Assembly: GCA_021298395.1 (NCBI GenBank)
Contig: JAJTFH010000001.1
Location: 1 to 64,000, forward strand
DNA from: Gemmatimonadota bacterium
GTDB taxonomy: Bacteria; Gemmatimonadota; Gemmatimonadetes; Gemmatimonadales; Gemmatimonadaceae
Direction of reading: 5' to 3'
Length of the DNA: 64,000 bases
This document shows, in pieces, positions 49,941 through 60,068 of the stretch (position 1 is its first letter; each line of letters begins with the position of its first letter). Both the position numbers and the translations under genes were made by a program. Below the pieces are notes generated by a model. That model was not told where the DNA came from. It did not search any database and saw nothing but the letters and a program-made list of their open reading frames with translations.

Positions 49941-50831
49941 ATGAGCATCACCGCGAAGGATGTCGCTGAGCTCCGCGCCCGCACGGGTGCTGGGATGATG
50001 GATTGCAAGAAGGCGCTCGAGGAGAGCGCCGGGAACATGGACGCCGCCGTCGACCTCCTCCGCAAGAAGGGGATCGCGAAGGCCGAGAAGCGCGCCGACC
50101 GCGCCGCCTCGGAAGGGCAGATCGTGATCGAGCTCAGCGCCGATGGGAAGACCGCGGGGATGATCGAGCTCAACTGCGAGACCGACTTCGTCGGCCGCAA
50201 CGACGAGTTCATCGCCCTCTCCAAGCAGGTCGCGCAGCATGTGGCGCAGGACGCGAAGGTCGACGGCCTCGTGACCGTGGGTGCCGAGGGCGATTACCTC
50301 AACACCCCGTGGGCCTTCGATGGGAAGCGCACCGTCGGTGAGGTCGTCAAGGCCGCCTCGGCGAAGACGGGGGAGAAGGTCGAGCTCCGTCGCGTGGCAC
50401 GGATCAGCACCTCCGGGATCGTGGGGAGCTACCTCCACTTCAACGGCAAGGCGGGGGTGATCGCCGAGATCGCCGGGGGGAGCGGGGCCGAGGCGGCCGA
50501 GCTCGGGAAGCATGTCGCGGAGCATGTGGCCGCCGGCGTGCCGAGCGTCGCCGTCGCCGTGGATCAGGATGGGGTCGACCCGGCCTTCATCGCGCGTGAG
50601 CGTGAGATCTTCGTCGCGCAGGCGGTCGAGAGCGGGAAGCCGCAGGCGATCGCCGAGAAGATGGTCGAGGGCCGCATCGCCAAGCTCCTCGGGGAGATCA
50701 CCCTCCTCGGGCAGCCCTGGGTCCGCGACGACAAGCAGACCATCAAGGACCTCGTCGCCGCGACCTGCAAGGCCGCGGGCGCGACACTCGCCGTGAAGCG
50801 GTTCGTCCGCTTCAAGATGGGCGAGTCCTGA
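49941..50831 (+). CDS. tsf: Elongation factor Ts
   Basis: [54 protein letters not shown]. Confidence 0.96.
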   Translation: MSITAKDVAELRARTGAGMMDCKKALEESAGNMDAAVDLLRKKGIAKAEKRADRAASEGQIVIELSADGKTAGMIELNCETDFVGRNDEFIALSKQVAQHVAQDAKVDGLVTVGAEGDYLNTPWAFDGKRTVGEVVKAASAKTGEKVELRRVARISTSGIVGSYLHFNGKAGVIAEIAGGSGAEAAELGKHVAEHVAAGVPSVAVAVDQDGVDPAFIAREREIFVAQAVESGKPQAIAEKMVEGRIAKLLGEITLLGQPWVRDDKQTIKDLVAATCKAAGATLAVKRFVRFKMGES

Positions 50832-50844
50832 GGTCCGGCGCCCC

Positions 50845-51558
50845 GTGACCGCCCTCGCCTATCCGCGGGTCCTGCTCAAGCTCTCCGGTGAGGCCCTCGC
50901 CGGAGAGAAGGGATTCGGATTCGACTTCGACAGCATCCGGGAGTTCGCCCGGCAGGTGAAGGCGATCAGCGACCTCGGGGCGCAGATCGGGCTCGTGATC
51001 GGCGGCGGGAACATCGTCCGCGGCTCACAGATCTCGAAGATGGGGATGGACCGCGTCTCCGCCGACTACATGGGAATGCTCGGCACCGTGATCAACGCCC
51101 TCGCGTTCCAGGATGTGCTGGAGCGCGAAGGGCTCGACACCCGCGTGATGACCGCAATCCGGATGGAGACGATCGCCGAGCCGTACATCCGGCGTCGCGC
51201 GCAGCGGCACCTCGAGAAGGGGCGCTGCGTGATCTTCGCGGCGGGGACGGGGAACCCGTACTTCTCGACCGACACGGCCGCGGTGCTCCGCGCCATCCAG
51301 ATGAAGGCCAACCTGATCATCAAGGCGACGAGCGTCGACGGCGTCTATTCCGCCGATCCCAAGCAGGAACCGACGGCGACGAAGTTCGATCGCATCTCGT
51401 ACAAGGACGTCATGCAGCAGGAGCTCCAGGTGATGGATCAGACCGCCATCACGCTCTGTAAGGAGAATGCGCTCCCCTTGATCGTGCTCAACATCCACAC
51501 GCCGGGGATCGTCGCGCAGGCACTGCGGGGCGAACCGGTCGGCACCCTCGTCTCCTGA
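50845..51558 (+). CDS. pyrH: Uridylate kinase
   Basis: [22 protein letters not shown] ... [12 protein letters not shown] ... [20 protein letters not shown]. Confidence 0.96.
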   Translation: MTALAYPRVLLKLSGEALAGEKGFGFDFDSIREFARQVKAISDLGAQIGLVIGGGNIVRGSQISKMGMDRVSADYMGMLGTVINALAFQDVLEREGLDTRVMTAIRMETIAEPYIRRRAQRHLEKGRCVIFAAGTGNPYFSTDTAAVLRAIQMKANLIIKATSVDGVYSADPKQEPTATKFDRISYKDVMQQELQVMDQTAITLCKENALPLIVLNIHTPGIVAQALRGEPVGTLVS

Positions 51559-51573
51559 CCTGAGGTTCCCCTC

Positions 51574-52125
51574 ATGACCATCCAAGCCATCCTGAAGGAC
51601 GCACGCGCCGCGATGGACAAGGGCGTCGAGGCCGCGCGCCGCGAGTTCGCCTCGGTCCGCTCCGGCAAGGCCTCGCCCACCATGCTCGACTCGGTCAAGG
51701 TCGAGATGTACGGTCAGTACCTGCCGATGAACCAGTGCGCCAACGTCTCGGCGCCGGAGCCGCGGCTCCTCGTCGTCACCCCGTACGACAAGGGGCAGGC
51801 GAAGGCGATCGAGAAGGCGATCCGCGAGTCGAGCCTCGGGCTCGATCCGGCGATCCAGGGGGCGATCATCCGCGTCCCCCTCCCGGCGATGAACGAGCAG
51901 CGCCGCAAGGAGCTCGCGAAGCAGGTGCATGGGTACGCCGAGGATGGCCGCATCGCGGTGCGCCATGCCCGCACCCATGCCCGCGACGCGCTGAAGAAGC
52001 TCTCCGGCGTCTCCGAGGACGAGGTGAAGCATGCGGAGAAGGAGCTCCAGAAGGTACACGATGAGGAGATCGCGAAGATCGACGCCGCGATGAAGGCGAA
52101 GGAAGCGGAGTTGCTGGAGGTCTGA
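51574..52125 (+). CDS. frr: Ribosome recycling factor
   Basis: VRSGKASPTMLDSVKVEMYGQYLPMNQCANVSAPEPRLLVVTPYDK. Confidence 0.96.
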   Translation: MTIQAILKDARAAMDKGVEAARREFASVRSGKASPTMLDSVKVEMYGQYLPMNQCANVSAPEPRLLVVTPYDKGQAKAIEKAIRESSLGLDPAIQGAIIRVPLPAMNEQRRKELAKQVHGYAEDGRIAVRHARTHARDALKKLSGVSEDEVKHAEKELQKVHDEEIAKIDAAMKAKEAELLEV

Positions 52126-52138
52126 GCCTCCTCGTCCC

Positions 52139-52882
52139 ATGACCGCCCCGGTCCTCCTCTCCCAGATCCGCGGCCATGGGCCGCTGCCCAAGCACATCGC
52201 CATCATCATGGATGGCAATGGGCGGTGGGCGCGCGAGCGCATGCTCCCTCGGCCGATGGGGCACCGGCAGGGGATGAAGGGGGTGCGCGAGGTGGTGGAA
52301 GGGGCGATCGAGGCCGGAGTCGAGGTCCTCTCGCTCTTCGCCTTCTCCCAGGAGAACTGGCAACGCCCCGCGACGGAGATCGGCGCGCTGATGTCGCTGC
52401 TCGAGGAGTACATCCAGCGTGAGGCCGATGAGCTCGAGGCGCAGGGGGTGCGCGTCCAGATGCTCGGCGATCTCGATCGATTGGCGCCGCCGGCGCGGGC
52501 CGCGGTCGATCGCGTGATGGCACAGACGGCGACGAACTCGACGTTGGTGCTCAACCTCTTCATCTCCTACGGCTCGCGCGCGGAGATCGTGCGCGCGGCG
52601 CGGCGGATCGCGGAGGAGGTCGCGGCGGGGATGTTGCGGCCGGACCAGGTGGACGAGGCGGCGATCAGTGCGCGGCTCTTCACCGAAGGGTGCCCCGATC
52701 CGGACCTGTTGATCCGCACCTCCGGGGAGCGTCGCATCTCGAACTTCCTCCTCTGGCAGCTGGCGTATACCGAGCTCCACATCTCGCCCGTGCTCTGGCC
52801 CGACTTCACGCGGGTGAACCTGTACGAGGCGATCCTCGACTATCAGACGCGGGACCGTCGCTTCGGTCGCGTCTCGGTCTGA
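52139..52882 (+). CDS. uppS: Undecaprenyl diphosphate synthase family (isoprenyl transferase)
   Basis: HIAIIMDGNGRWARERMLPRPMGHRQGMK ... LFAFSQENWQRP ... DLLIRTSGERRISNFLLWQLAYTEL. Confidence 0.95.
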   Translation: MTAPVLLSQIRGHGPLPKHIAIIMDGNGRWARERMLPRPMGHRQGMKGVREVVEGAIEAGVEVLSLFAFSQENWQRPATEIGALMSLLEEYIQREADELEAQGVRVQMLGDLDRLAPPARAAVDRVMAQTATNSTLVLNLFISYGSRAEIVRAARRIAEEVAAGMLRPDQVDEAAISARLFTEGCPDPDLLIRTSGERRISNFLLWQLAYTELHISPVLWPDFTRVNLYEAILDYQTRDRRFGRVSV

Positions 52883-52903
52883 GCGCGTACCAGTGGGGGT
52901 CCC

Positions 52904-53758
52904 GTGTCTGAGCTGACCAAGCGGATCCTCTTCGCCATCGTGGCGATCCCCGTGCTCGTCGGGATCGTCTGGGTGGGGGACGCGCCGTTGGCGGCGCTGC
53001 TCGCCATCGCGTCGGCGCTGGCGGCATGGGAATATGGGCGCCTCGCGCAGGGGGCAGGGGCGCAGCCGCTGATGGGGTGGCTCATCGGCGTCGCCACGGC
53101 GCTCCCGCTCGCGGCCCATGCGGCGCGGCTCGGCTATGCGGTGCCACCGCTCCCGGTGGTCGCGTTGGTGGTGCCGGTGTTGCTCTCCGTGGCACTCTGG
53201 CGACGCGGGGTGACGGGGCATCCGATCGAATCGGTCGCGACGACGCTCTTCGGCGTCTGGTACACCGGCGGGATGCTCACCTTCGCGTATGCCCTGCGGT
53301 ATCATCGCTTCGCGATCGGGGCGCTCGCCGGCTCGTTGTTGCTCTTCCTCCCGATGGTCCTCACCTGGCTCACCGACTCAGGGGCTTTCTTTGCCGGCAA
53401 GGCGTTCGGGAAGCGGAAGCTCATGCCCTCGGTGAGCCCCGGGAAGACCTGGGCGGGCGCGATCGGTGGGCTCGTGCTCAGCGTGATCGGCACCTGGGCG
53501 TATGTCACCTTCCTCCTGCAGCCTCATGCCCGCCTCGGCCTCACGCTGACGGGCATCGTCATCCTGGGTGTGGTGATCGGCGTCGTGGCGCAGATCGGGG
53601 ACCTGGTCGAGAGCCTGCTCAAGCGGCAGGCGGGGGTGAAGGACAGCTCCACCCTGATCCCCGGCCACGGCGGGGTACTCGATCGCACCGACTCGCTGCT
53701 CTTCACGCTCCCTGTCGGGTACGTGCTCCTCGAGGCGCTCCTCAAGGTGGGGCGGTGA
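52904..53758 (+). CDS. cdsA: Phosphatidate cytidylyltransferase
   Basis: Multi-TM; SPGKTWAGAIGGL; GDLVESLLKRQAGVKDSSTLIPGHGGVLDRTDSLLF. Confidence 0.94.
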   Translation: MSELTKRILFAIVAIPVLVGIVWVGDAPLAALLAIASALAAWEYGRLAQGAGAQPLMGWLIGVATALPLAAHAARLGYAVPPLPVVALVVPVLLSVALWRRGVTGHPIESVATTLFGVWYTGGMLTFAYALRYHRFAIGALAGSLLLFLPMVLTWLTDSGAFFAGKAFGKRKLMPSVSPGKTWAGAIGGLVLSVIGTWAYVTFLLQPHARLGLTLTGIVILGVVIGVVAQIGDLVESLLKRQAGVKDSSTLIPGHGGVLDRTDSLLFTLPVGYVLLEALLKVGR

Positions 53759-54933
53759 GCCGTCGGACCGGTGTGGCGCTGCTTGGCGCCACCGGATCGA
53801 TCGGCGAGACGGCGCAGCGGGTGGTGGCGCGTCATCCGGAGCGCTTCCACTTCGTGGCGTTGACCGCGAACGGGAATCGCGACGGGCTCGCGGCCGCTGC
53901 GGCGCGCTGGAGGCCGACCTACGTCGGTCTCGTCCAGGATGGTGGGGCCACCCTCCCGGCGGGATGGGGACGCGGGACGCCGTGCCTCGTGGAGGCCGCA
54001 CAGCACCCCGACGTCGATGTGGTGGTGAACGCCGTCGTCGGCGCGGCGGGGCTCGAAGCGACCCTCGCGGCGCTCCGGGCGGGGAAGCGCGTCGCGCTCG
54101 CGAACAAGGAATCGCTCGTGGTCGGCGGCGTGCTCGTGGCACGCGCGGTGCGGGAGGGCACGGGTGAGGTGATCCCCGTGGACTCCGAGCACTCGGCGCT
54201 GCTCCAATGCGCGGCGGGGCGCGTGGCGCCGGTGCCGCGCGGGGCTGACCCGGCTGAGGGGCTCCTCCCGCTGCGCGGCGTCTCGCGGATGATCATCACC
54301 GCATCGGGGGGCCCCTTCCGCACCTGGTCGCGCGAGCAGATCGACGGCGCCAATCTCACCGACGCGCTCAATCATCCGACCTGGGCGATGGGACGGAAGA
54401 TCACCATCGACAGCGCCTCGCTCGCGAATAAGGCGCTCGAGGTGATCGAGGCGCATGTCCTCTTCGGGATCCCGTACGACCGGATCGAGGTCGTGGTGCA
54501 TCCGCAGAGCATCGTGCACTCGATGCTCGAGTTCGAAGATGGCAGCGTGCTCGCGCAGATGGGGGTGCCCTCGATGGAGCTCCCCGTGCTCTACGCCCTC
54601 GGCTATCCGGATCGGATCCCCGACGGTGGGGTACCACGCTTCGATCCGGTGGCGTCGAGTCCCCTGACCTTTGAGGCGGTGCGGCACGACGCCTTCCCGA
54701 CCCTCGGGTTGGGGATCGCGGCCGGACGGCAGGGCGGGGCGGCCCCCGCGGTGTTCAACGCGGCCAATGAGGTCGCGGTGGCCCGGGTGCTCGACGGCTC
54801 GCTCCCCTTCGCGCGGATCCCGGTGGCGATCGAGCACGCGCTCTCGGCGCTCGGCGACCACTCTGGTGACGATCTTCCCGCGTTGCTCGCCGCCGATGCG
54901 GCGGCGCGCTCCCTCGTGCAGGAGTTCCGCTGA
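53755..54933 (+). CDS. dxr: 1-deoxy-D-xylulose-5-phosphate reductoisomerase
   Basis: VALLGATGSIGETAQRVV; ALANKESLVVGG; PVDSEHSALLQC; MGRKITIDSASLANKALEVIEAHVLF. Confidence 0.96.
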   Translation: MSRRTGVALLGATGSIGETAQRVVARHPERFHFVALTANGNRDGLAAAAARWRPTYVGLVQDGGATLPAGWGRGTPCLVEAAQHPDVDVVVNAVVGAAGLEATLAALRAGKRVALANKESLVVGGVLVARAVREGTGEVIPVDSEHSALLQCAAGRVAPVPRGADPAEGLLPLRGVSRMIITASGGPFRTWSREQIDGANLTDALNHPTWAMGRKITIDSASLANKALEVIEAHVLFGIPYDRIEVVVHPQSIVHSMLEFEDGSVLAQMGVPSMELPVLYALGYPDRIPDGGVPRFDPVASSPLTFEAVRHDAFPTLGLGIAAGRQGGAAPAVFNAANEVAVARVLDGSLPFARIPVAIEHALSALGDHSGDDLPALLAADAAARSLVQEFR

Positions 54934-56090
54934 TGCTGAGTTGGCTCGCGCCGTTGTTGGTCTTGGGGCTCGTGATCTTCGTGCACGAGCTCGGGCACTT
55001 CCTCGCCGCCAAGTGGGCGGGGGTCTACGCCCCGCGTTTCTCCCTCGGGTGGGGGGCGCCGCTCTGGAGTCGGCGTCGTGGGGAGACGGAGTATGCGCTC
55101 TCCTGGCTCCCGATCGGGGGCTATGTGCGGATGGCGTCCAAGGAGGATGAGACGGCCCAGGTCCTTGAAGGAGGGGGCGAGGCGCCTGAGGCCGAGAGGT
55201 CGCGGCATTGGGACGAGCACTCGATGATCCCGCATGGGCCGCATCCGATCCCGGCGGACCGCTGGTTCGAGTCGAAGACGCTCGTGCAGCGCCTCGTGAT
55301 CCTCCTAGCGGGGGTGACGATGAACATCCTCCTCGCGCTGGTGGTCTCGACCGGGGTCTTCGCCTGGTACGGCACGGGGTATGTCCCACCGGTGGTCGAC
55401 TCGATCGTCGCGGGGCGTCCGGCGGAGGTCGCGGGGATCCAGTCCGGGGATCGCGTGGTGGCGATCGACGGCACCGCGGTCACGCGCTGGGAGGAGGTGC
55501 TCACGAAGATCTCCGCCGCGCCTGGGAAGTCGGTGGCGCTCGAGCTGCTGCGCGGGACCGACACCGTGCGCGTCACCGTCGTCCCCGAGGCGCAGGAGAC
55601 GACCACGGCCGAGGGGGCGCCGGTGATGGTCGGCCGGATCGGGGTCGGGGTCAAGCAGGACGTGATCCGTGAATCGGTCGGGGTCGGCGAGGCGGCGCGC
55701 GAAGGGTGGCGAGCGACCTGGGCGATGGCGGGGAACGTCATCGGGGTGCTCGGCAACCTCCTGACTGGGGAGGTCTCGGTCTCGCAGCTCGGGGGGCCGG
55801 TGGAGATCGCCCGCTCGAGCGTGGCGGCGGCGCAGGATGGGATGGAGAACCTCTGGACGCTGATCGCCTTCCTGAGCATCAACCTGGCGGTCCTGAACCT
55901 CCTCCCGATCCCGCTCCTGGACGGAGGGCAGGTGGTACTGCAGGTCGCGGAGGCGGCGTGGCGCCGCCCCTTCCCGCGGATGGTGAGGGAGTGGTACGCG
56001 CGCATCGGGTTCGTCCTGATCATGGCGCTCTTCCTGACGGTCACCTTCAACGACCTGAAGCGCCTGGTCCTAGGGTGGTTCGGGGGGTGA
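54933..56090 (+). CDS. rseP: RIP metalloprotease RseP (single PDZ)
   Basis: LVIFVHELGHFLAAKWAGVYAPRFSLGWGAPLWSRRRGETEYALSWLPIGGYVRM; LNLLPIPLLDGGQV. Confidence 0.95.
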   Translation: MLSWLAPLLVLGLVIFVHELGHFLAAKWAGVYAPRFSLGWGAPLWSRRRGETEYALSWLPIGGYVRMASKEDETAQVLEGGGEAPEAERSRHWDEHSMIPHGPHPIPADRWFESKTLVQRLVILLAGVTMNILLALVVSTGVFAWYGTGYVPPVVDSIVAGRPAEVAGIQSGDRVVAIDGTAVTRWEEVLTKISAAPGKSVALELLRGTDTVRVTVVPEAQETTTAEGAPVMVGRIGVGVKQDVIRESVGVGEAAREGWRATWAMAGNVIGVLGNLLTGEVSVSQLGGPVEIARSSVAAAQDGMENLWTLIAFLSINLAVLNLLPIPLLDGGQVVLQVAEAAWRRPFPRMVREWYARIGFVLIMALFLTVTFNDLKRLVLGWFGG

Positions 56091-56147
56091 CGCGGGAAGG
56101 GCCCTGTCCGGGGCTGGCCAGCGGGTCCCGCCGGCGGTCTACCCCCC

Positions 56148-56177
56148 TTTACAGGGCGGGTTCTGAAGACGTAACTT
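56148..56177 (+). promoter_or_regulatory. Putative rpsO-pnp promoter TTTACA-N18-TAACTT(TG)
   Basis: Direct reading upstream of rpsO. Confidence 0.55.
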
Positions 56178-56237
56178 TGTGTGCTACCAACGATTAGGCA
56201 TTCACAGCACTGCGCAGCGCAGGCAAGGACAGATCGG

Positions 56238-56498
56238 ATGGCGTTCGACAAGACGGCGGCGATGAGCTCGCACCAGAAGCACGGGACCGACACCGGATCC
56301 TCGCAGGTCCAGGTCGCGGTCCTCACGGACCGGATCAACTACCTGACCGAGCACTTCCGCCAGCATAAGAAGGATCACCACGGCCGCCGTGGGCTCCTCA
56401 AGATGGTCGGCAAGCGGCGTCGTCACCTTGACTATCTCAAGCGCACCGACGTCGACGCCTACCGCAAGATCATCGCCGATCTCGGCCTCCGCTATTAA
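56238..56498 (+). CDS. rpsO: Ribosomal protein uS15
   Basis: [53 protein letters not shown]. Confidence 0.97.
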   Translation: MAFDKTAAMSSHQKHGTDTGSSQVQVAVLTDRINYLTEHFRQHKKDHHGRRGLLKMVGKRRRHLDYLKRTDVDAYRKIIADLGLRY

Positions 56499-56573
56499 GC
56501 GCCCCACGTCACGAGCGCGCGACCGCACTGCTGCGGATCGCGCGCTTCGTGCAATCGTCAGGATCCAACCCAC

Positions 56574-58790
56574 ATGATGCAACGTATCGAGCGGACCTTC
56601 GCCGGCCGCCCCCTGATCATCGAGACCGGGCGGATGGCCAAGCAGGCCGCCGGCTCCGCGCTCATCACCTACGGTGAGACCGTGCTCCTCGCGGCGGTCA
56701 CCGTCAGCGAGAAGAAGAGCCCCCTCCCGTTCTTCCCCCTTACGGTGGAGTACAAGGAGAAGATGTACGCCTCGGGGAAGATCCCGGGCGGTTTCATCAA
56801 GCGCGAGGGACGTCCCCGCGACGAGGAGATCCTCTCCTGCCGCATCATCGACCGCTCGATCCGGCCCCTCTTCCCCGAGGGGTTCCAGAACGAGGTGCAG
56901 GTCGTCATCTATGTGCTCTCCGCGGACCAGGAGAACGACCATGACGTGCTCGGTCTCATCGCGACCTCGTTCGCGCTGAGCGCGAGCAAGATCCCGTGGG
57001 CGGGCCCGATCGCTGGCGTGCGTGTCGGCCGCGTCGAGGGAAAGTGGGTGCTCAACCCCACCTTCCAGGCGCTCGAGTTCTCCGACATGGATATGATCGT
57101 CGCCGGCTCGGCCGACTCGATCATGATGGTCGAGGGCGGTGCGCTCGAGGTCTCTGAGGCGGAGATCGTCGAGGCGCTCAAGGTCGCGCAGAAGGGGATC
57201 GGTGAGCTCGTCACGATGCAGGAGGCGCTCCTCAAGAAGGTCGATCGCCCCGAGAAGATGGCGTGGAGCGGGACCGTGATCCCCGAGGACGTCACGAAGA
57301 CGGTGACGAAGGCCGCCGAGAAGCGCATCGAGGCCGCGATCAACCAGAAGGACAAGGCGACCCGCATCCAGGCGGTCGAGAAGGTGAAGGAGGAGGTCAA
57401 GGCGGAGATGGCGACCGTCCTCGACCCGGCGCACGTGGGCCTCGTCGGCCACATCGTCGGCGACATCGAGTACAACGCGCTCCGTGCGCAGGTGCTCGAC
57501 ACCGGGCTCCGCGTCGACGGCCGCAAGCCGGACGTCGTGCGCCCCATCTCGATCGATGCGTCGCTGCTCCCGCGGGCCCATGGCTCCGCGCTCTTCACTC
57601 GCGGGCAGACGCAGGCCCTCGTGGTCGCGACGCTCGGCACCGCGAACGACGTGCAGCGCATGGACAACATCGACGACGCGAAGGAGACCACCAAGTCGTT
57701 CATGTTGCACTACAACTTCCCGCCCTTCTCCACGGGTGAGGCCAAGCCGATGCGTGGCACCGGCCGCCGTGAGATCGGGCACGGGGCGCTCGCCGAGCGC
57801 GCGATCCAGGCGGTCCTCCCGGCGTTCGAGGAGTTCCCGTACACGATCCGCATCGTCTCCGAGATCCTCGAGTCGAACGGTTCCTCCTCGATGGCGTCGA
57901 TCTGTGGCGGCTCGCTCGCCTGCTTCGATGCCGGCATCCCGCTCAAGGCACCGGTCGCCGGCGTGGCGATGGGCCTCATCAAGGAAGGGAAGAAGTACGC
58001 GATCCTGACCGACATCCTCGGCACCGAGGACCACCTCGGCGACATGGACTTCAAGGTCGCCGGGACGGAGCAGGGGATCACGTCGATCCAGATGGATATC
58101 AAGATCCAAGGGCTCGACCTCAAGATCATGACCGAGGCGCTCGCACAGGCGCGTGAGGGCCGGCTGCACATCCTCGGCGAGATGAAGAAGGCGCTCCCCG
58201 CGGCGCGCCCGGACCTCTCGCCGTACGCCCCGCGCATCGTCACGATGATGATCAACCCCGAGAAGATCGGCGATCTCATCGGGCCGAAGGGGAAGACGAT
58301 CCGTGGCATCCAGGACGAGACCGGCGCCGAGCTCAGCGTCGACGATTCGGGGCTCGTCACGATCGCCGCGGTCGGTGGCGAGGCGATGGAGCGCGCGCGC
58401 CAGATGGTGCAGGCGATCACCGCGGAGCCGGTCGTGGGCGAGACCTACACGGGCACGGTGAAGTCGGTGACGGCGTTCGGCGCCTTCATCGAGATCATGC
58501 CGGGCACCGAGGCCCTCCTCCACGTCTCCGAGATGCGCCACACGCGCGTCGAGAAGCCCGAGGATGTGGTGAAGAAGGGGGAGCAGGTGACGGTGAAGCT
58601 CGTCGAGCGCGACGAGCGTGGCCGCCTGCGTCTCTCCATGAAGGCGCTCCTGCCGAAGCCGGAGGGCGGCGCCGAGGCGCCGGCCGTCGCCCCGAGCGAG
58701 TCGGGGAATGGTGAGGGGAGCGAAGGGGGCGAGCGCCGTCCGCGTGGGGATCGTCCCCGTGGTGGCCGCGGGGGCCGTTCCCGCGAGTGA
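56574..58790 (+). CDS. pnp: Polyribonucleotide nucleotidyltransferase
   Basis: Two RNase PH domains, IIDRSIRPLFPEGF, RTTRGQTQALV-like FTRGQTQALVVATLGT, KH and S1 domains at the C terminus. Confidence 0.96.
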   Translation: MMQRIERTFAGRPLIIETGRMAKQAAGSALITYGETVLLAAVTVSEKKSPLPFFPLTVEYKEKMYASGKIPGGFIKREGRPRDEEILSCRIIDRSIRPLFPEGFQNEVQVVIYVLSADQENDHDVLGLIATSFALSASKIPWAGPIAGVRVGRVEGKWVLNPTFQALEFSDMDMIVAGSADSIMMVEGGALEVSEAEIVEALKVAQKGIGELVTMQEALLKKVDRPEKMAWSGTVIPEDVTKTVTKAAEKRIEAAINQKDKATRIQAVEKVKEEVKAEMATVLDPAHVGLVGHIVGDIEYNALRAQVLDTGLRVDGRKPDVVRPISIDASLLPRAHGSALFTRGQTQALVVATLGTANDVQRMDNIDDAKETTKSFMLHYNFPPFSTGEAKPMRGTGRREIGHGALAERAIQAVLPAFEEFPYTIRIVSEILESNGSSSMASICGGSLACFDAGIPLKAPVAGVAMGLIKEGKKYAILTDILGTEDHLGDMDFKVAGTEQGITSIQMDIKIQGLDLKIMTEALAQAREGRLHILGEMKKALPAARPDLSPYAPRIVTMMINPEKIGDLIGPKGKTIRGIQDETGAELSVDDSGLVTIAAVGGEAMERARQMVQAITAEPVVGETYTGTVKSVTAFGAFIEIMPGTEALLHVSEMRHTRVEKPEDVVKKGEQVTVKLVERDERGRLRLSMKALLPKPEGGAEAPAVAPSESGNGEGSEGGERRPRGDRPRGGRGGRSRE

Positions 58791-60052
58791 CCCCGACGTC
58801 CGCGACCGACGCCGCTGAACGCGGCGTTCAGCGGACCGTCCTGCCGAATGGACTGACCGTACTCTCGGAGCAGATGCCGGGAGTGCGGTCGGTCGCTTTG
58901 GGGGCCTGGGTCCGCTCGGCTTCCATCCACGAACCGCGAGAGCTCATGGGGGTCTCGCACCTCCTCGAGCACCTCGTCTTCAAGGGGACGGAGACGCGCT
59001 CGGCGCGTGAGATCGCGCTGTCGTTGGAATCGCTCGGGGGGTCGCTCGATGCCTACACCGGGCGCGAGCACACCTCGTATCAGGCGCGGGTGCTCGACGA
59101 GCACCTCCCGCAGGCGGCGGATGTCCTCCTCGACCTGATCTTCCGGCCGGCGTTGCGGCAGAGCGATCTCGACCTCGAGCGGGGGGTGGTGCTCGAGGAG
59201 ATCGCGATGGTGCAGGATACGCCGGACGACATGGTGTTCGAGCTGCACAATGAGCTGGTGTGGGGGGAGCATCCCCTCGGCTATTCGATCCTCGGGACGG
59301 AGGAGTCGGTCGGCGCGCTCGAGCTCGCCGACTTGCGGTCGCTGCACGATCATGCGTATCGCGCCAGCAACGTGGTCGTGGCGGCGGCGGGGAGCTGTTC
59401 GCACGAGCAGCTCCTCGAGGTGCTCCTCGCGGCCGGATGGGGCGACCTCCCGGGCGGCACGGCGATGAAGGTCCCGGTGCCGCCGGCACGTCCGGTGGCG
59501 CCTGGTGAGCATGCGGTCGAGCGCGACACGCAGCAGCTCCACCTCGTCTTCGGGAACCCGATCGTGCCGCACGGTGACCCGCGGCGCTACCCGCTGATGC
59601 TCGTGAATACCCTCTTCGGCGGGGGGATGAGCTCGCGCCTCTTCCAACGGGTGCGCGAGGAGCTCGGGCTCGCCTACTCGGTCCACTCGTACCAGCACTT
59701 CCTGGCGGGGAGCGGGGTGCAGGGCATCTACCTGGGCTGCGCCCCGGAGCGGGCCGACGAGGCCGCCTCGGTCGTGCGCACCGAGCTCGACGCCCTGATG
59801 CAGGAGGGGATCCCGGCGGACGAGCTCGCGATGGGGAAGCAGCAGCTCAAGGGACAGATCACCCTCTCCATGGAGAGTGTCTCGGCGCGGATGTATCGGG
59901 CGGCCGCCGTCGCGCTCTATAACGAACCGTACCGCCCGTTGGACGAGGTCTTGGCGCGCGTCGATGCCGTGACCTCTGGAGAAGTGGCCGCCGTTTGCCG
60001 AGACTTCTACGGCGCAGCTCGGCAGACGATCCTGCGGTTAGGACCCACCTAA
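58787..60052 (+). CDS. M16 family zinc peptidase
   Basis: GVSHLLEHLVFKGTETRSAREIA (HxxEH), LGGSLDAYTGREHTSYQARVL, DLERGVVLEEIAM. Confidence 0.93.
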   Translation: MTPTSATDAAERGVQRTVLPNGLTVLSEQMPGVRSVALGAWVRSASIHEPRELMGVSHLLEHLVFKGTETRSAREIALSLESLGGSLDAYTGREHTSYQARVLDEHLPQAADVLLDLIFRPALRQSDLDLERGVVLEEIAMVQDTPDDMVFELHNELVWGEHPLGYSILGTEESVGALELADLRSLHDHAYRASNVVVAAAGSCSHEQLLEVLLAAGWGDLPGGTAMKVPVPPARPVAPGEHAVERDTQQLHLVFGNPIVPHGDPRRYPLMLVNTLFGGGMSSRLFQRVREELGLAYSVHSYQHFLAGSGVQGIYLGCAPERADEAASVVRTELDALMQEGIPADELAMGKQQLKGQITLSMESVSARMYRAAAVALYNEPYRPLDEVLARVDAVTSGEVAAVCRDFYGAARQTILRLGPT

Positions 60053-60068
60053 GCCATTCATCGGACCC

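Noticed and set aside
56202-58541. 779-aa minus-strand ORF
   Set aside because: Antisense to rpsO/pnp; His/Arg/Asp/Leu-rich composition typical of the mirror frame in high-GC DNA.
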